Positions 8,066-16,132 of a DNA stretch of 64,000 nucleotides are shown here, one piece after another. Numbering within the stretch: position 1 is the first letter of the stretch; each line of letters begins with the position of its first letter. Made by a program: the position numbers and the translations under genes. The notes under the pieces are model-generated. The model did not search any database, was not told the origin of the DNA, and worked only from the letters and a program-made list of their open reading frames with translations. The DNA is from Nostoc sp. KVJ20. Its GTDB lineage: Bacteria > Cyanobacteriota > Cyanobacteriia > Cyanobacteriales > Nostocaceae. The stretch is taken from positions 43,690 through 107,689 of the forward strand of contig NZ_KV757636.1 of NCBI RefSeq assembly GCF_001712795.1, in the 5' to 3' direction.

Positions 8066-8524
8066 AAATAACTTTCCTTTTGTTAATCATGCACTAGGAT
8101 AAAAACTGGCTTATATCCTTGTCTTTACACCATTAGGATAAACAAAATCGGGGTGATTAGCACCCGAAATATTCAGTATTGTTTAAAATATTTAATACAA
8201 AATTCATTATGGGACTTAAGTTAATTTACTGATGATCTAAATTCAATAAACGATCGCCCGAATTCAATAAACGACTGCCCGAATTCAATAAACAACCGCC
8301 CGAATTCAATAAACAACCGCCCGAATTCAATAAACGACTGCCCGAATTCAATAAACAACCGCCCGAATTCAATAAACGACCGCCCGAATTCAATATTGCG
8401 CTTCTCGCTTGATTGCAATATCGAACTCTTATTTAATTTTTGCGAAGCTCGGTGCGCCTTTATCTCGCTTGCAGATTAGGAATTCTGGTTAAACGCCAAG
8501 CGATCGCAATTTCGCCCATTAATT
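8066..8524. repeat. Intergenic region with 21-bp tandem array (8240-8386 plus partial copy) and a Uma2 3'-end remnant
   Basis: Seven complete head-to-tail 21-bp units of the form AATTCAATAAACrAyyGCCCG run from 8240 to 8386, with a truncated eighth copy to about 8396. Units differ only at three positions, so the array is young. It reads through as an open minus-strand frame of 7-residue repeats (FIEFGRL/Q), but that frame lacks an ATG and a ribosome site, so I treat it as non-coding. A small hairpin (TCGGGGTG...CACCCGA, 8148-8167) lies between the array and the gene at 7703-8065. Bases 8477-8513 resemble the 3' end of the long Uma2 genes. Confidence 0.85.
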
Positions 8525-8527
8525 AAG

Positions 8528-8725
8528 TTAAAAAACAGATGGCGCAATTGTTGAGAGTTCCTTCTTTAATTCTTGCGACAAAGATTCCAAAAACATCATG
8601 TCATTGGTGACATCTGAAACCTCATCATCATTTAAATTCTCTGTCTCTAATTGCTTTTGATAAGCTTCAATTCGATATTCTAGCGCCTCAACAATAAATC
8701 GAATTGCTTTAGGAGAAAAATTCAC
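8528..8725 (-). CDS. Small helical protein, candidate Tsi2-like antitoxin
   Basis: The GTG at 8725 is chosen because AAGGGAG lies exactly 9 bp upstream; the earlier TTG at 8734 would abut that site. The 65-residue product (VNFSPKAIRFIVEALEYRI, then EVSDVTNDMMFLESLSQ) looks like a two-helix hairpin with an acidic loop. The upstream gene's TAA stop overlaps this Shine-Dalgarno sequence, so the two genes are coupled, with 14 bp between them. Size, helical-hairpin pattern and position after a Tse2-like gene recall Pseudomonas Tsi2, the Tse2 immunity protein. Sequence identity is low, so the antitoxin role is inference from context. Confidence 0.55.
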   Translation of the reverse strand: MNFSPKAIRFIVEALEYRIEAYQKQLETENLNDDEVSDVTNDMMFLESLSQELKKELSTIAPSVF

Positions 8726-8739
8726 GTTTAACAACTCCC

Positions 8740-9066
8740 TTAATTGACTTTGTAAAATGCCTCACCAACTAACCCTAATGCAGTCTTGTAGTCTTCCATT
8801 CGCATAGTGTAGCTTGGTTCCCACAGCCAATGATTGCCGTAATCATTCACCAAGCGGAGTTCGTTGGGAATATTACTTCCCCTATCCAACTTCCACCAAT
8901 TCTTTCCAACCCCCTGAACTGCAAACGTTGAAATCCCGCCTGAACCTGCAATAACCCAAATATCACCATCTTCTTCGTAAGTTTCAATGTCTTTTGAACG
9001 AATGTTATCTATTCTCGAAGAAGTCGCATTTCCCATACGGTATAAATCAATGGGGGTTTTTCTCAT
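8740..9066 (-). CDS. Tse2-like (ADP-ribosyltransferase-fold) candidate toxin
   Basis: The 108-residue protein starts MRKTPIDLYRMGNATSSRID and has GDIWVIAGSGGISTF, then NWWKLDRGSNIPNELRLVND and HWLWEPSYTMRMEDYKTAL. The order L-Y-R, G-G-(I/T)-S-x-F, G-x-x-I-P-x-x-L, D, H-x-x-x-x-P, M matches the Tse2 toxin family. In Pseudomonas, Tse2 is a cytoplasm-acting toxin with an ADP-ribosyltransferase-like fold, delivered by type VI secretion. No secretion domain or T6SS gene is visible here, so it is more likely a chromosomal toxin-antitoxin partner of the next gene. The match is by eye and needs a profile search. Confidence 0.55.
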   Translation of the reverse strand: MRKTPIDLYRMGNATSSRIDNIRSKDIETYEEDGDIWVIAGSGGISTFAVQGVGKNWWKLDRGSNIPNELRLVNDYGNHWLWEPSYTMRMEDYKTALGLVGEAFYKVN

Positions 9067-9117
9067 ACCAATCAGCTAAAAATCTAGGCTTCTGGTTCAA
9101 CGCCGAGCGATCGCTAT

Positions 9118-9537
9118 CTAAATATTTTCCACCCACAGAAGATTATTTGCGTAGCTACTGGTTTTAAGAGCATTGTAAAATTTTTCGTCTGCTGTTACCA
9201 TCTGGCATTGTTGAGTAATAGCAAGGGCTAAATATAAACTGTCATATACTGCGCGATCTGTCTGAATAGCAATATCTAAAGCAAGTGGCATTAATGGTTG
9301 AGATAAGTAAACTTCTACAGGAACTATATTTAAATCTGCTAATGTTTGTCTTGCATTTTCAGCAGTGTCTTCACCGCGACGTACTCGTTTCCACAAAACG
9401 TTTCCTACTTCTGGGAAAAAAAAATCTGGAACTAAGAAAGTATGGTTACTTGCTAGTAAACGTCTAGCTGCATGAGAGTAGACTTCAGGGATGAACCACT
9501 TTATCGCAATGCTAGCATCTAAAACATACTGACTCAC
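9118..9537 (-). CDS. PIN-domain toxin (VapC family)
   Basis: The 139-residue PIN protein begins with GTG (YVLDASIAIKWFIPE). It carries the acidic metal-binding residues of a PIN ribonuclease: Asp near residue 7, Glu in FFPEVGNVLWKR, Asp in RAVYDSLYLALA and Asp in MVTADEKFYNAL. Its start overlaps the upstream antitoxin stop by 4 bp (GTGA), so the two are translated together. VapC toxins usually cleave tRNA or rRNA; the target of this one is unknown. A short remnant of the Uma2 3' end lies just downstream (9084-9116). Confidence 0.9.
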   Translation of the reverse strand: MSQYVLDASIAIKWFIPEVYSHAARRLLASNHTFLVPDFFFPEVGNVLWKRVRRGEDTAENARQTLADLNIVPVEVYLSQPLMPLALDIAIQTDRAVYDSLYLALAITQQCQMVTADEKFYNALKTSSYANNLLWVENI

Positions 9538-9788
9538 CGTTCTCTGTCCTCGCGGATGAGTTCAGTACTATCACTGAAAATTTTTCCTGTATATGTGACT
9601 TGAGCGCGTGCTACAGCTTCTTTGACTTTTTCTATGTCACCGCCAGTGTGATAGTGTGTCGCTTTTTCAGCTGCTTGCTCTAGGATCTGCTTTAGTTCCT
9701 CTTGCAAAGACCTACCATGTTGTTTGGCAATAGTTTCTAGCTTTTCTAGAATCACAGGATCTAAATTTTCAACTAAGATTTGAGCCAT
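9534..9788 (-). CDS. Ribbon-helix-helix antitoxin (FitA/VapB type)
   Basis: The 84-residue protein begins MAQILVENLDPVILEKL and continues ETIAKQHGRSLQEELKQILEQ. This is the FitA-like ribbon-helix-helix DNA-binding fold: one strand followed by two helices in the first 45 residues. The C-terminal half (GGDIEKVKEAVARAQVTYTG) would wrap the PIN toxin encoded by the overlapping next gene. Such antitoxins bind their own promoter with the toxin, so autoregulation from the 9789-9890 region is expected, though no clear operator is visible. Confidence in the family is good. Confidence 0.88.
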   Translation of the reverse strand: MAQILVENLDPVILEKLETIAKQHGRSLQEELKQILEQAAEKATHYHTGGDIEKVKEAVARAQVTYTGKIFSDSTELIREDRER

Positions 9789-9902
9789 ATTTCAGAGTGA
9801 TTTGTAGTTGCTTCTATTTGCAATTTTAAGGTAGTTTAGCTGCCGATTCCTGAACACAAGCCGCTACCTCTCTACGCACTTTTAACCCAAAGTCCAAAAA
9901 TA

Positions 9903-10604
9903 TTAGGCTTCTGGTTCCACTCCGAGCGATCGCAATTGAGCAGTCAAGCGATCGGCTCTTTCATCACCAGTCAACAACAAATTACCCTGCAAATCCCACC
10001 AACGCAACCAGGGCAATTCGGCGTTTTGATAAACTCCTTGCCAAATACCTAACTCAACTCCCAAGCGGGTAATCGGATAATGTCCGCGTTCATTTGCTGC
10101 TAATAACTGATATTGTCCACCAATTAATTCATAAACTTCTACACTGGCTTTATTCACTTCATAAATGCCATAAAAAGCCGGATGAATTACTTGCTCATAA
10201 ATCCAAAATTTGCCCTGCCAAGGGGTTTTATCTCGTTCTTCACTACCATCCCCAGAAACAAATTCCAAGGCAATTAAGGGGGCAATAAATTCTCGCCACA
10301 ATACATAAGACCTCCGCGTTTGTCCATCGAGCAAAGGCGGTACATTACCGACATAAAACCAATCTGGTGCTTCTGCGCCTCGTTCTGGCGGATCTGTCAA
10401 CCGCCAGTAAATACCTAAGTCCTGACCTATACAATATTCACCTTCAGGATGTAATTGTTTGAGGACAGGTGTTATCGAATCAGTGAGTAAGATGCTTTGG
10501 GGATGCTCTTGCCAATTTTTCACGAAAGTACCATTAGACTCTGGTAGCTGCGTATGATCGGGGAAAGGAGTGAGGGCGGTGGATGGATCGGTTGCAGAGG
10601 TCAT
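9903..10604 (-). CDS. Uma2 family (DUF820) endonuclease-like protein, copy B
   Basis: This is the second long Uma2 gene, 233 residues and colinear without gaps with copy A at 3877-4578. It has the same core (APDWFYVGNVPP, LIALEFVSGDG, KFWIYEQV). Differences are scattered substitutions such as EPEA versus EPEV at the end, so it is an older duplication under protein-level constraint, not a fresh copy. The shared upstream bases TTTTTTAGTTTAGC show that the duplication reached into the promoter. Lying in direct orientation, the two could recombine and delete the kinase/toxin-antitoxin island between them. Confidence 0.88.
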   Translation of the reverse strand: MTSATDPSTALTPFPDHTQLPESNGTFVKNWQEHPQSILLTDSITPVLKQLHPEGEYCIGQDLGIYWRLTDPPERGAEAPDWFYVGNVPPLLDGQTRRSYVLWREFIAPLIALEFVSGDGSEERDKTPWQGKFWIYEQVIHPAFYGIYEVNKASVEVYELIGGQYQLLAANERGHYPITRLGVELGIWQGVYQNAELPWLRWWDLQGNLLLTGDERADRLTAQLRSLGVEPEA

Positions 10605-10745
10605 AGGTCTAGCCTCGCGCTGGGGTGAAGTTTATTTTTTAGTTTAGCTTGCGTACTTAACCAAGTTTTACTCGCAGCTAAGAATCCTTTGGGGTAATTA
10701 AAAATTGGAGCAAAGCAAGTTGACGAGCTTCACTCCCGACTAATC

Positions 10746-12032
10746 TCAAAGTACACGCAGTAAGCTAGGAATGCTTTCGATCGCTGACAAATCCCGAATT
10801 TCTGCCAAAGCTTGCCTAAAATTCCCTTCCCGCACATCATGGGTAACAACCACAATCTCTGCAAGTTCTCCTTGAAAGCCAGTTTGGACAATTGACTCTA
10901 AGCTAACGCCATAATTGCCAAAGCAAGTCCCCAATTTACCGATAACTCCAGGTTGGTCATTGGTGAGGAAACGCGCGTAAAACCGAGTTATCAATTCTGC
11001 CATCGGCGCAATTTGGCAATATTCCTGATGTCCACAAGTTAATAAGGGATTTGCAACTTCTGTATTGGTTTTGAGGACAGCAACTAAATTCAAAATATCT
11101 GATGTGACAGCACTGGCGGTTGCACCAGCACCAGCACCGGGACCAAAAAACATTACCTGGCCGATGGGTTCTCCTTCCACAAGAATGGCATTGTAAACGC
11201 CGTTGATGCTAGCCAAAGGATGGGCTTTGGGCACTAGGGTAGGATGAACTCTGACGGAAAGGGGAGATGAGGGAGTATCACGTTTAGCGATCGCTAACAA
11301 TTTAATCACAAATCCCAATTTTTCGGCGTAAGCAATATCTGTTTTGCTCACTTGCCGAATCCCCTCAGTATAAACATCTTGTAAGTTGATGCGTCCACCA
11401 AAGCCTAATGATGCGAGGATCGCAATCTTATCACCTGCGTCTAAGCCATCAACATCAGCTGTAGGGTCAGCCTCAGCATAACCCAAACGTTGCGCGTCAG
11501 CTAAAACATCGCTGAAGTTGCTACCTTCTGTTTGCATCCGCGTCAGGATGTAGTTCGTTGTACCGTTAACGATGCCCGTTACAGTGTGAATGCGGTTAAC
11601 ACTTAAAGACTGCTTTAAGGGTTGAATCACCGGAATCCCACCACCCACAGCGGCTTCTAGCATGACGTATACGCCTGCTTGATTGGCAGTTGTGAAAATT
11701 TCCGCCCCAAAGCGGGCGATCGCTGCTTTATTGGCGGTGACTACATGCTTACCATTACTTAAAGCTTTGAGAATTAGCGATCGCGCCGGCTCTAGTCCGC
11801 CCATCACCTCGACAACTATATCTACCGCCGGGTCGTTGACAATAGAATCTAAATCTGTAGTTAAGACTTCCGTAGACAATTCTACTGCACGGGGTTTATC
11901 GAGCGATCGCACTCCCACCCGATAAATTTCTATCTCTTGCAACAATGGGTGACGCCCAGCGCTATCTTGCAACAACTGCACTGTTCCCGTTCCCACGGTG
12001 CCTAATCCCAGTATTCCTAGTTTCACACCCAC
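10746..12032 (-). CDS. hom: Homoserine dehydrogenase
   Basis: The enzyme reduces aspartate semialdehyde to homoserine with NAD(P)H, on the way to threonine, methionine and isoleucine. The 428-residue form starting at GTG 12032 (VGVKLGILGLGTVGTGTVQ) is preferred to an upstream TTG, since family members begin just before the Rossmann motif. Seen in order are GLGTVGTG, VEVMGGLEPA, VTANKAAIA, GGGIPVIQPLKQSL, VNGTTNYIL and AEADPTADVDGLDA. A C-terminal ACT domain follows (QPGVIGKLGTCFGNYGVSL), as in feedback-controlled forms. It stands alone between the Uma2 copy and petH on the same strand. Confidence 0.95.
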   Translation of the reverse strand: MGVKLGILGLGTVGTGTVQLLQDSAGRHPLLQEIEIYRVGVRSLDKPRAVELSTEVLTTDLDSIVNDPAVDIVVEVMGGLEPARSLILKALSNGKHVVTANKAAIARFGAEIFTTANQAGVYVMLEAAVGGGIPVIQPLKQSLSVNRIHTVTGIVNGTTNYILTRMQTEGSNFSDVLADAQRLGYAEADPTADVDGLDAGDKIAILASLGFGGRINLQDVYTEGIRQVSKTDIAYAEKLGFVIKLLAIAKRDTPSSPLSVRVHPTLVPKAHPLASINGVYNAILVEGEPIGQVMFFGPGAGAGATASAVTSDILNLVAVLKTNTEVANPLLTCGHQEYCQIAPMAELITRFYARFLTNDQPGVIGKLGTCFGNYGVSLESIVQTGFQGELAEIVVVTHDVREGNFRQALAEIRDLSAIESIPSLLRVL

Positions 12033-12047
12033 AAATTTTGCACCCAA

Positions 12048-12310
12048 TTTATTTTTTAGTGCTGTTAGCGGTAGCGGGGCGTTTAGCCCGTGCTGAGTGC
12101 TGAGTGCTGAGTAGTAACAAGTATTATTTAGTACTCTACTCTTCAGAACTGAGAACTCTTGCTTCAGCTATTTACAATATTCATAACAAAACAATTGTAG
12201 GTAGAGCGTTTGCCCTACCTACTGATTATCCTGCTTCCTTTGTCATTTGTCCTTTGTCCTTCGTCCTTTGTCTAAAACTAATGACTAATGGCCAATGACT
12301 AATGACTAAC
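12048..12310. repeat. petH-hom intergenic region with heptameric repeats
   Basis: The gap holds short tandem heptamers typical of Nostocales: TGAGTGC units at about 12096-12115, TTTGTCC-type units around 12240-12272, and ATGACTA/GCCAATG units at 12281-12308. A small GGGC/GCCC inverted repeat lies near 12077-12090. There is no credible gene. The repeats probably do not belong to the promoter of hom but may form RNA structure at the end of the petH transcript. Confidence 0.7.
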
Positions 12311-13657
12311 TTAATAGGTTTCTACGTGCCAGCGATGAGCTTTCTTGAGTTGCTTCTGGTAATCACTCCAGGTTACGCCTTCTTTCGCAGCAGCAGTTGT
12401 TAAGGCTGCATCAATACCTTCTTCCATACCTCGCAAACCGCAGATGTAGGTGTGGGTTTTTTCATTTTTAATCAATTGCCACAATTCATCAGCATGTTCT
12501 GCTACGCGGTCTTGGATATACATTCTACCGCCTTGGGGATTTTTTTGTTCCCGACTGATGGCAGGAGTGAGGCGGAAGTTCTCAGGATATTTTTGTTGAA
12601 TTTCTTCCAGTTCTTCCTTATATAAAAGGTTTGGAGTTGTCGGCACACCAAATATTAGCCAAGAGAATCCTTTAAATTGGTAATCTGGGTTGGCTGCTCT
12701 TTCTGCATCTTTAAACTGACGCCACAGATAAGCTCGCATGGGAGCAATACCTGTTCCGGTTGCCATCATGATGACATTAGCATCAGGATCATTGGGTAAC
12801 AACATTTCCTTACCCACAGGCCCCGTAATTTTTACCTCTTCCCCTGGCTTGAGGAAACACAGGTGGGTAGAGCAAACACCATACACTGTTTCGCCTGTTT
12901 CTGGGTGCTTGTACTCCAACTGGCGGACGCACAGTGATACTGTCTTATCATCCACATCATCGCCATGACGAGTTGAAGCGATGGAATAGAGTCTAAGTTT
13001 TTCCGGCTTGCCGTTCTTGTCTAATCCTGGGGGAATAATCCCAATACTTTGACCTTCTATATATTTCAAATCACCTGCGGAAATGTCAAATTTGAGGTGT
13101 TGAACAATACCAATACCACCTTCTTTGACTAGTGGTTCATTAGATACTACCTTACCAATAAACGGAGCATTGGGCCGGTAAGTGTTAACAGGAACGTCAC
13201 CGTGGTCTTTTTTGGCTTTCGCTTGAGTCATGGTGTTGCCTTTCTTGTCCTTGTTCTTGAGCTGTTCTTCAGCTGGTGTTTTAGCGAAGCCTTTGACTTC
13301 ACTATCAGCTTTTACAGGTGTGGCTTTACCATTCCCTTCACTGTCAGCAGTTTCCCCAGATGTCGCTAACTCGCTGACTTCGCTTGTAGCATTTTCAAAT
13401 GAGGCTTTACCATTAACTGGCTGTAGCGCAGTTGCAGGGTGGATGCTAACAATTGTGCCGCCTAGACGAGTGATACGTCGCATTTCTTGATTCATGCGGT
13501 TGTAAGGCACTCTGATGAACACACTGCCACTTTTCCGAATTGGGTAGTTAGTTTGATCAGTTTCTTCGCTCTGACGCAAACCCACCACTTCATAAAGGAA
13601 GATGCGGCTACCTAATTCTGTGTTGGCAGCACCCTCAACAGCACCTTGATTGTACAT
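12311..13657 (-). CDS. petH: Ferredoxin-NADP+ reductase with phycobilisome-linker-like N-terminus
   Basis: PetH passes electrons from ferredoxin to NADP+ at the end of photosynthetic electron flow. The 448-residue form starts at ATG 13657 (MYNQGAVEGAANTELGS), as in Anabaena PetH, not at the in-frame GTG 13669. Residues 15-80 (SRIFLYEVVG, then SGSVFIRVPYNRMNQEM) are the CpcD-like domain that docks to phycobilisomes. A low-complexity hinge follows. The FAD/NADP core begins at YRPNAPFIGKVVSNEPL, with RLYSIASTRHG (FAD), GTGIAPMRAYLWR (NADP) and the C-terminal Tyr (HRWHVETY). An internal ATG at 13231 could produce the short isoform. Confidence 0.97.
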   Translation of the reverse strand: MYNQGAVEGAANTELGSRIFLYEVVGLRQSEETDQTNYPIRKSGSVFIRVPYNRMNQEMRRITRLGGTIVSIHPATALQPVNGKASFENATSEVSELATSGETADSEGNGKATPVKADSEVKGFAKTPAEEQLKNKDKKGNTMTQAKAKKDHGDVPVNTYRPNAPFIGKVVSNEPLVKEGGIGIVQHLKFDISAGDLKYIEGQSIGIIPPGLDKNGKPEKLRLYSIASTRHGDDVDDKTVSLCVRQLEYKHPETGETVYGVCSTHLCFLKPGEEVKITGPVGKEMLLPNDPDANVIMMATGTGIAPMRAYLWRQFKDAERAANPDYQFKGFSWLIFGVPTTPNLLYKEELEEIQQKYPENFRLTPAISREQKNPQGGRMYIQDRVAEHADELWQLIKNEKTHTYICGLRGMEEGIDAALTTAAAKEGVTWSDYQKQLKKAHRWHVETY

Positions 13658-14864
13658 TCGTTCTACCACTCCGATAATTTACTTAACCGTTTTTCAAAAA
13701 AAAACTATTCTCATCCCATGCCAGCTTTAGTTTACCGGATTTTCGTTTCACAAAACTGGCTCTCTGAGAAAAAGGCATCATTAAATTAATGCCTTGCTAA
13801 GTACACTCACCAAAGACATGCAGGCACAGCAAAAAACACACCTGTTCACCTTCTAAGGTAAAGGATAAGTTATTGGGAGAATGTTAATAATGAGTCAATT
13901 TAATCTTTTTTTTGTTAACTACCACCCAGAACAGGGATATAGCTTTTTGCCTTACTACCCAACAAGCAACTGACGGTAGCAGATATTGATTGGAGGACTA
14001 CTTTGATTGGTGGAAGCTACCGCTCAGTTTACCTCTAAAAATTGCCATTTTGCTTGTCTACTTCAATGTATTAAATTAGAGAATATCAATCCCGGAAAGT
14101 TTTCTGCCGATTGATTTTGTTTCTCAAAATCTACTGCCCTCCGAAAATATTGTTAGCCATATTTGTGGCTTGTCTTTCAAAATTACATAACTGGGACAAA
14201 TTCAGCTACAAACATAACGACAGAGAGAATCGTAATTTAAGCAGATGTAATTAGTTTCACTTGATGTGAAAAATCTGTCAACCTTTATTCAGTGCTTTGC
14301 CATAACGCCAACGCTTCTATTTGAGCATATCCATAAATTTACAGCGAATAATTTGACCAATGCAAGTTGTTGGCTCATTCCTTGGATAGATTTTTGCTTT
14401 GAATATCTTAAGCATTGTCGAACGGGAATTACAATTTAGGAAAGTCAAAAAATTCGCTACAACAGCAAATTATACCTTATAGACTTGATTATATAGAGTC
14501 ACAAGTAGCAGAATGAGAAAAGTGCAACACTCATGAGCGGTGTTGATCCCCATTTTTAAATTAACAACTAAATCAACAAAAAAATGATTGATGATCCACG
14601 CTAATTCTTCTTGACAGCAATCTTGTATGGGATACCCCCTTCTGTTAAAATCAAATATACCACTAGGATTAAATACTTACCGGCACCAACATTCAGGCTA
14701 GTCCGACGAGTAGCAACTTAATTACTTTGTTGCCTACCCGCTTGGTGTCTTATAGATGTGCTAGGTAGCAAGAACGCAGGATAAACCAAAGGGGTAAACT
14801 CCTAGCTTCAGAATCTGCTGTGTGAAAAAATATTGACACAACTTTAGTATTTTAGAGGAGATTT
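13658..14864. other. 1.2-kb divergent intergenic region between petH and prk
   Basis: No credible coding frame is present on either strand. The region must hold the divergent promoters of petH and prk. Visible structures are an AAGGCAT/ATGCCTT hairpin (13772-13795) in the presumed petH leader, a CGGTAGC/GCTACCG inverted pair about 35 bp apart near 13970-14022, and a CAACAC/GTGTTG hairpin followed by a short T run (14525-14557). The last could be the terminator of a small RNA. No perfect GTA-N8-TAC NtcA site was found by eye close to petH. Confidence 0.6.
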
Positions 14865-15869
14865 ATGACAAGTAAGCCTGAACGCGTGGTACTGATTGGA
14901 GTAGCCGGAGACTCTGGGTGCGGTAAATCTACGTTTTTGCGTCGTTTGATAGATTTGTTTGGTGAAGACTTAATGACAGTCATCTGTTTAGATGATTATC
15001 ACTCCCTGGATCGCAAACAGCGCAAAGAAACCGGGATAACGGCACTAGACCCCAGGGCGAACAATTTTGATCTGATGTATGAGCAAATTAAAACGCTCAA
15101 AAGTGGTCAAGCGATTGATAAGCCGATTTACAACCATGAAACTGGCTTGATTGACCCGCCAGAGCGGGTAGAGCCGAATCACATTATAGTTGTTGAAGGG
15201 CTGCATCCTTTATATGATGAGCGGGTGCGATCGCTAATCGACTTCAGTGTTTATTTTGACATTAGCGATGAGGTCAAAATTGCCTGGAAAATCCAGCGAG
15301 ATATGGCTGAACGCGGTCATCGCTACGAAGATGTTTTAGCACAAATCAATTCCCGCAAACCTGACTTTGAAAAGTTTATCGAACCACAAAGAGAATTTGC
15401 CGATGTGGTTCTCCAGGTATTACCCACGAACTTGATCAAAAACGATACGGAGCGTAGAGTCTTAAGGGTACGTATGCTCCAGAGGGAAGGTAAGGAAGGC
15501 TTTGATCCAACCTACCTATTTGATGAAGGGTCAACAATTAATTGGACTCCCTGTGGACGCAAATTGACCTGTTCTTATCCTGGTATGCAACTATACTACG
15601 GATCTGATGTTTACTACGGACGCTATGTCTCAGTACTAGAAGTAGATGGTCAATTTGATAACTTGGAAGAAGTAATTTACATCGAAACCCATCTCAGCAA
15701 TACATCCACAAAATATCAGGGTGAATTGACTCACTTGTTACTCCAGCACCGTGAGTATCCAGGTTCCAACAATGGTACTGGTTTCTTCCAAGTGCTTACA
15801 GGTTTGAAGATGCGTGCTGCCTATGAACGGTTGACAGCTACAGAAGCAAAGTTAGCGGTTCAGGTTTAA
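14865..15869 (+). CDS. prk: Phosphoribulokinase
   Basis: This Calvin-cycle enzyme phosphorylates ribulose-5-phosphate to ribulose-1,5-bisphosphate. The 334-residue protein has the P-loop GVAGDSGCGKSTF with regulatory Cys19, and the second redox Cys41 in TVICLDDYHSLDR. Further family motifs are IYNHETGLIDPPE and VVEGLHPLYDERV. Cys19/Cys41 allow thioredoxin and CP12 control in the dark. A strong GAGGAG site lies 5 bp before ATG 14865. It is a single gene with a terminator at about 15895-15927, and metK follows on the same strand. Confidence 0.97.
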   Translation: MTSKPERVVLIGVAGDSGCGKSTFLRRLIDLFGEDLMTVICLDDYHSLDRKQRKETGITALDPRANNFDLMYEQIKTLKSGQAIDKPIYNHETGLIDPPERVEPNHIIVVEGLHPLYDERVRSLIDFSVYFDISDEVKIAWKIQRDMAERGHRYEDVLAQINSRKPDFEKFIEPQREFADVVLQVLPTNLIKNDTERRVLRVRMLQREGKEGFDPTYLFDEGSTINWTPCGRKLTCSYPGMQLYYGSDVYYGRYVSVLEVDGQFDNLEEVIYIETHLSNTSTKYQGELTHLLLQHREYPGSNNGTGFFQVLTGLKMRAAYERLTATEAKLAVQV

Positions 15870-15894
15870 AGCAGCAGTGTTTGTGTCAAAGCTT

Positions 15895-15927
15895 GTGGGG
15901 GCGCTTCCGGGTGTCCCCATTTTTTTG
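15895..15927 (+). terminator. Rho-independent terminator of prk
   Basis: A TGGGG/CCCCA stem closes around GCGCTTCCGGGTGT and is followed directly by a run of seven T. It lies about 25 bp after the prk stop, as expected for an intrinsic terminator. Confidence 0.75.
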
Positions 15928-16132
15928 TGTTATTAAATACATTTTTCCCAGAAAATAATTAGCATACATTTATCTTATTTACAGATACTTACCTTATAAT
16001 TAGCGGTTTTTATCAATATCAATCAGATACTAACTAGTGAAGTATAAATATTGTTATCATTTCATAAATTAGCTAGTTGATCTAGATACCACATTTAGTC
16101 AGCTAAAAAACTCAAGTTAGGAGGAATTTCCT

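Noticed and set aside
8240..8396. CRISPR array
   Set aside because: The units are contiguous 21-bp repeats without spacers, and no cas gene is present.
8221..8418. 65-codon minus-strand frame made of FIEFG repeats
   Set aside because: It is produced by the 21-bp tandem array, starts only at TTG, has no ribosome site and no unique sequence.
12104..12298. 64-codon plus-strand frame between hom and petH
   Set aside because: It is made of heptamer repeats (TTTGTCC type) and has no ribosome site or domain.
15928..16132. SAM riboswitch upstream of metK
   Set aside because: The leader is A+T-rich, and I could not build any of the known SAM aptamer cores from it.
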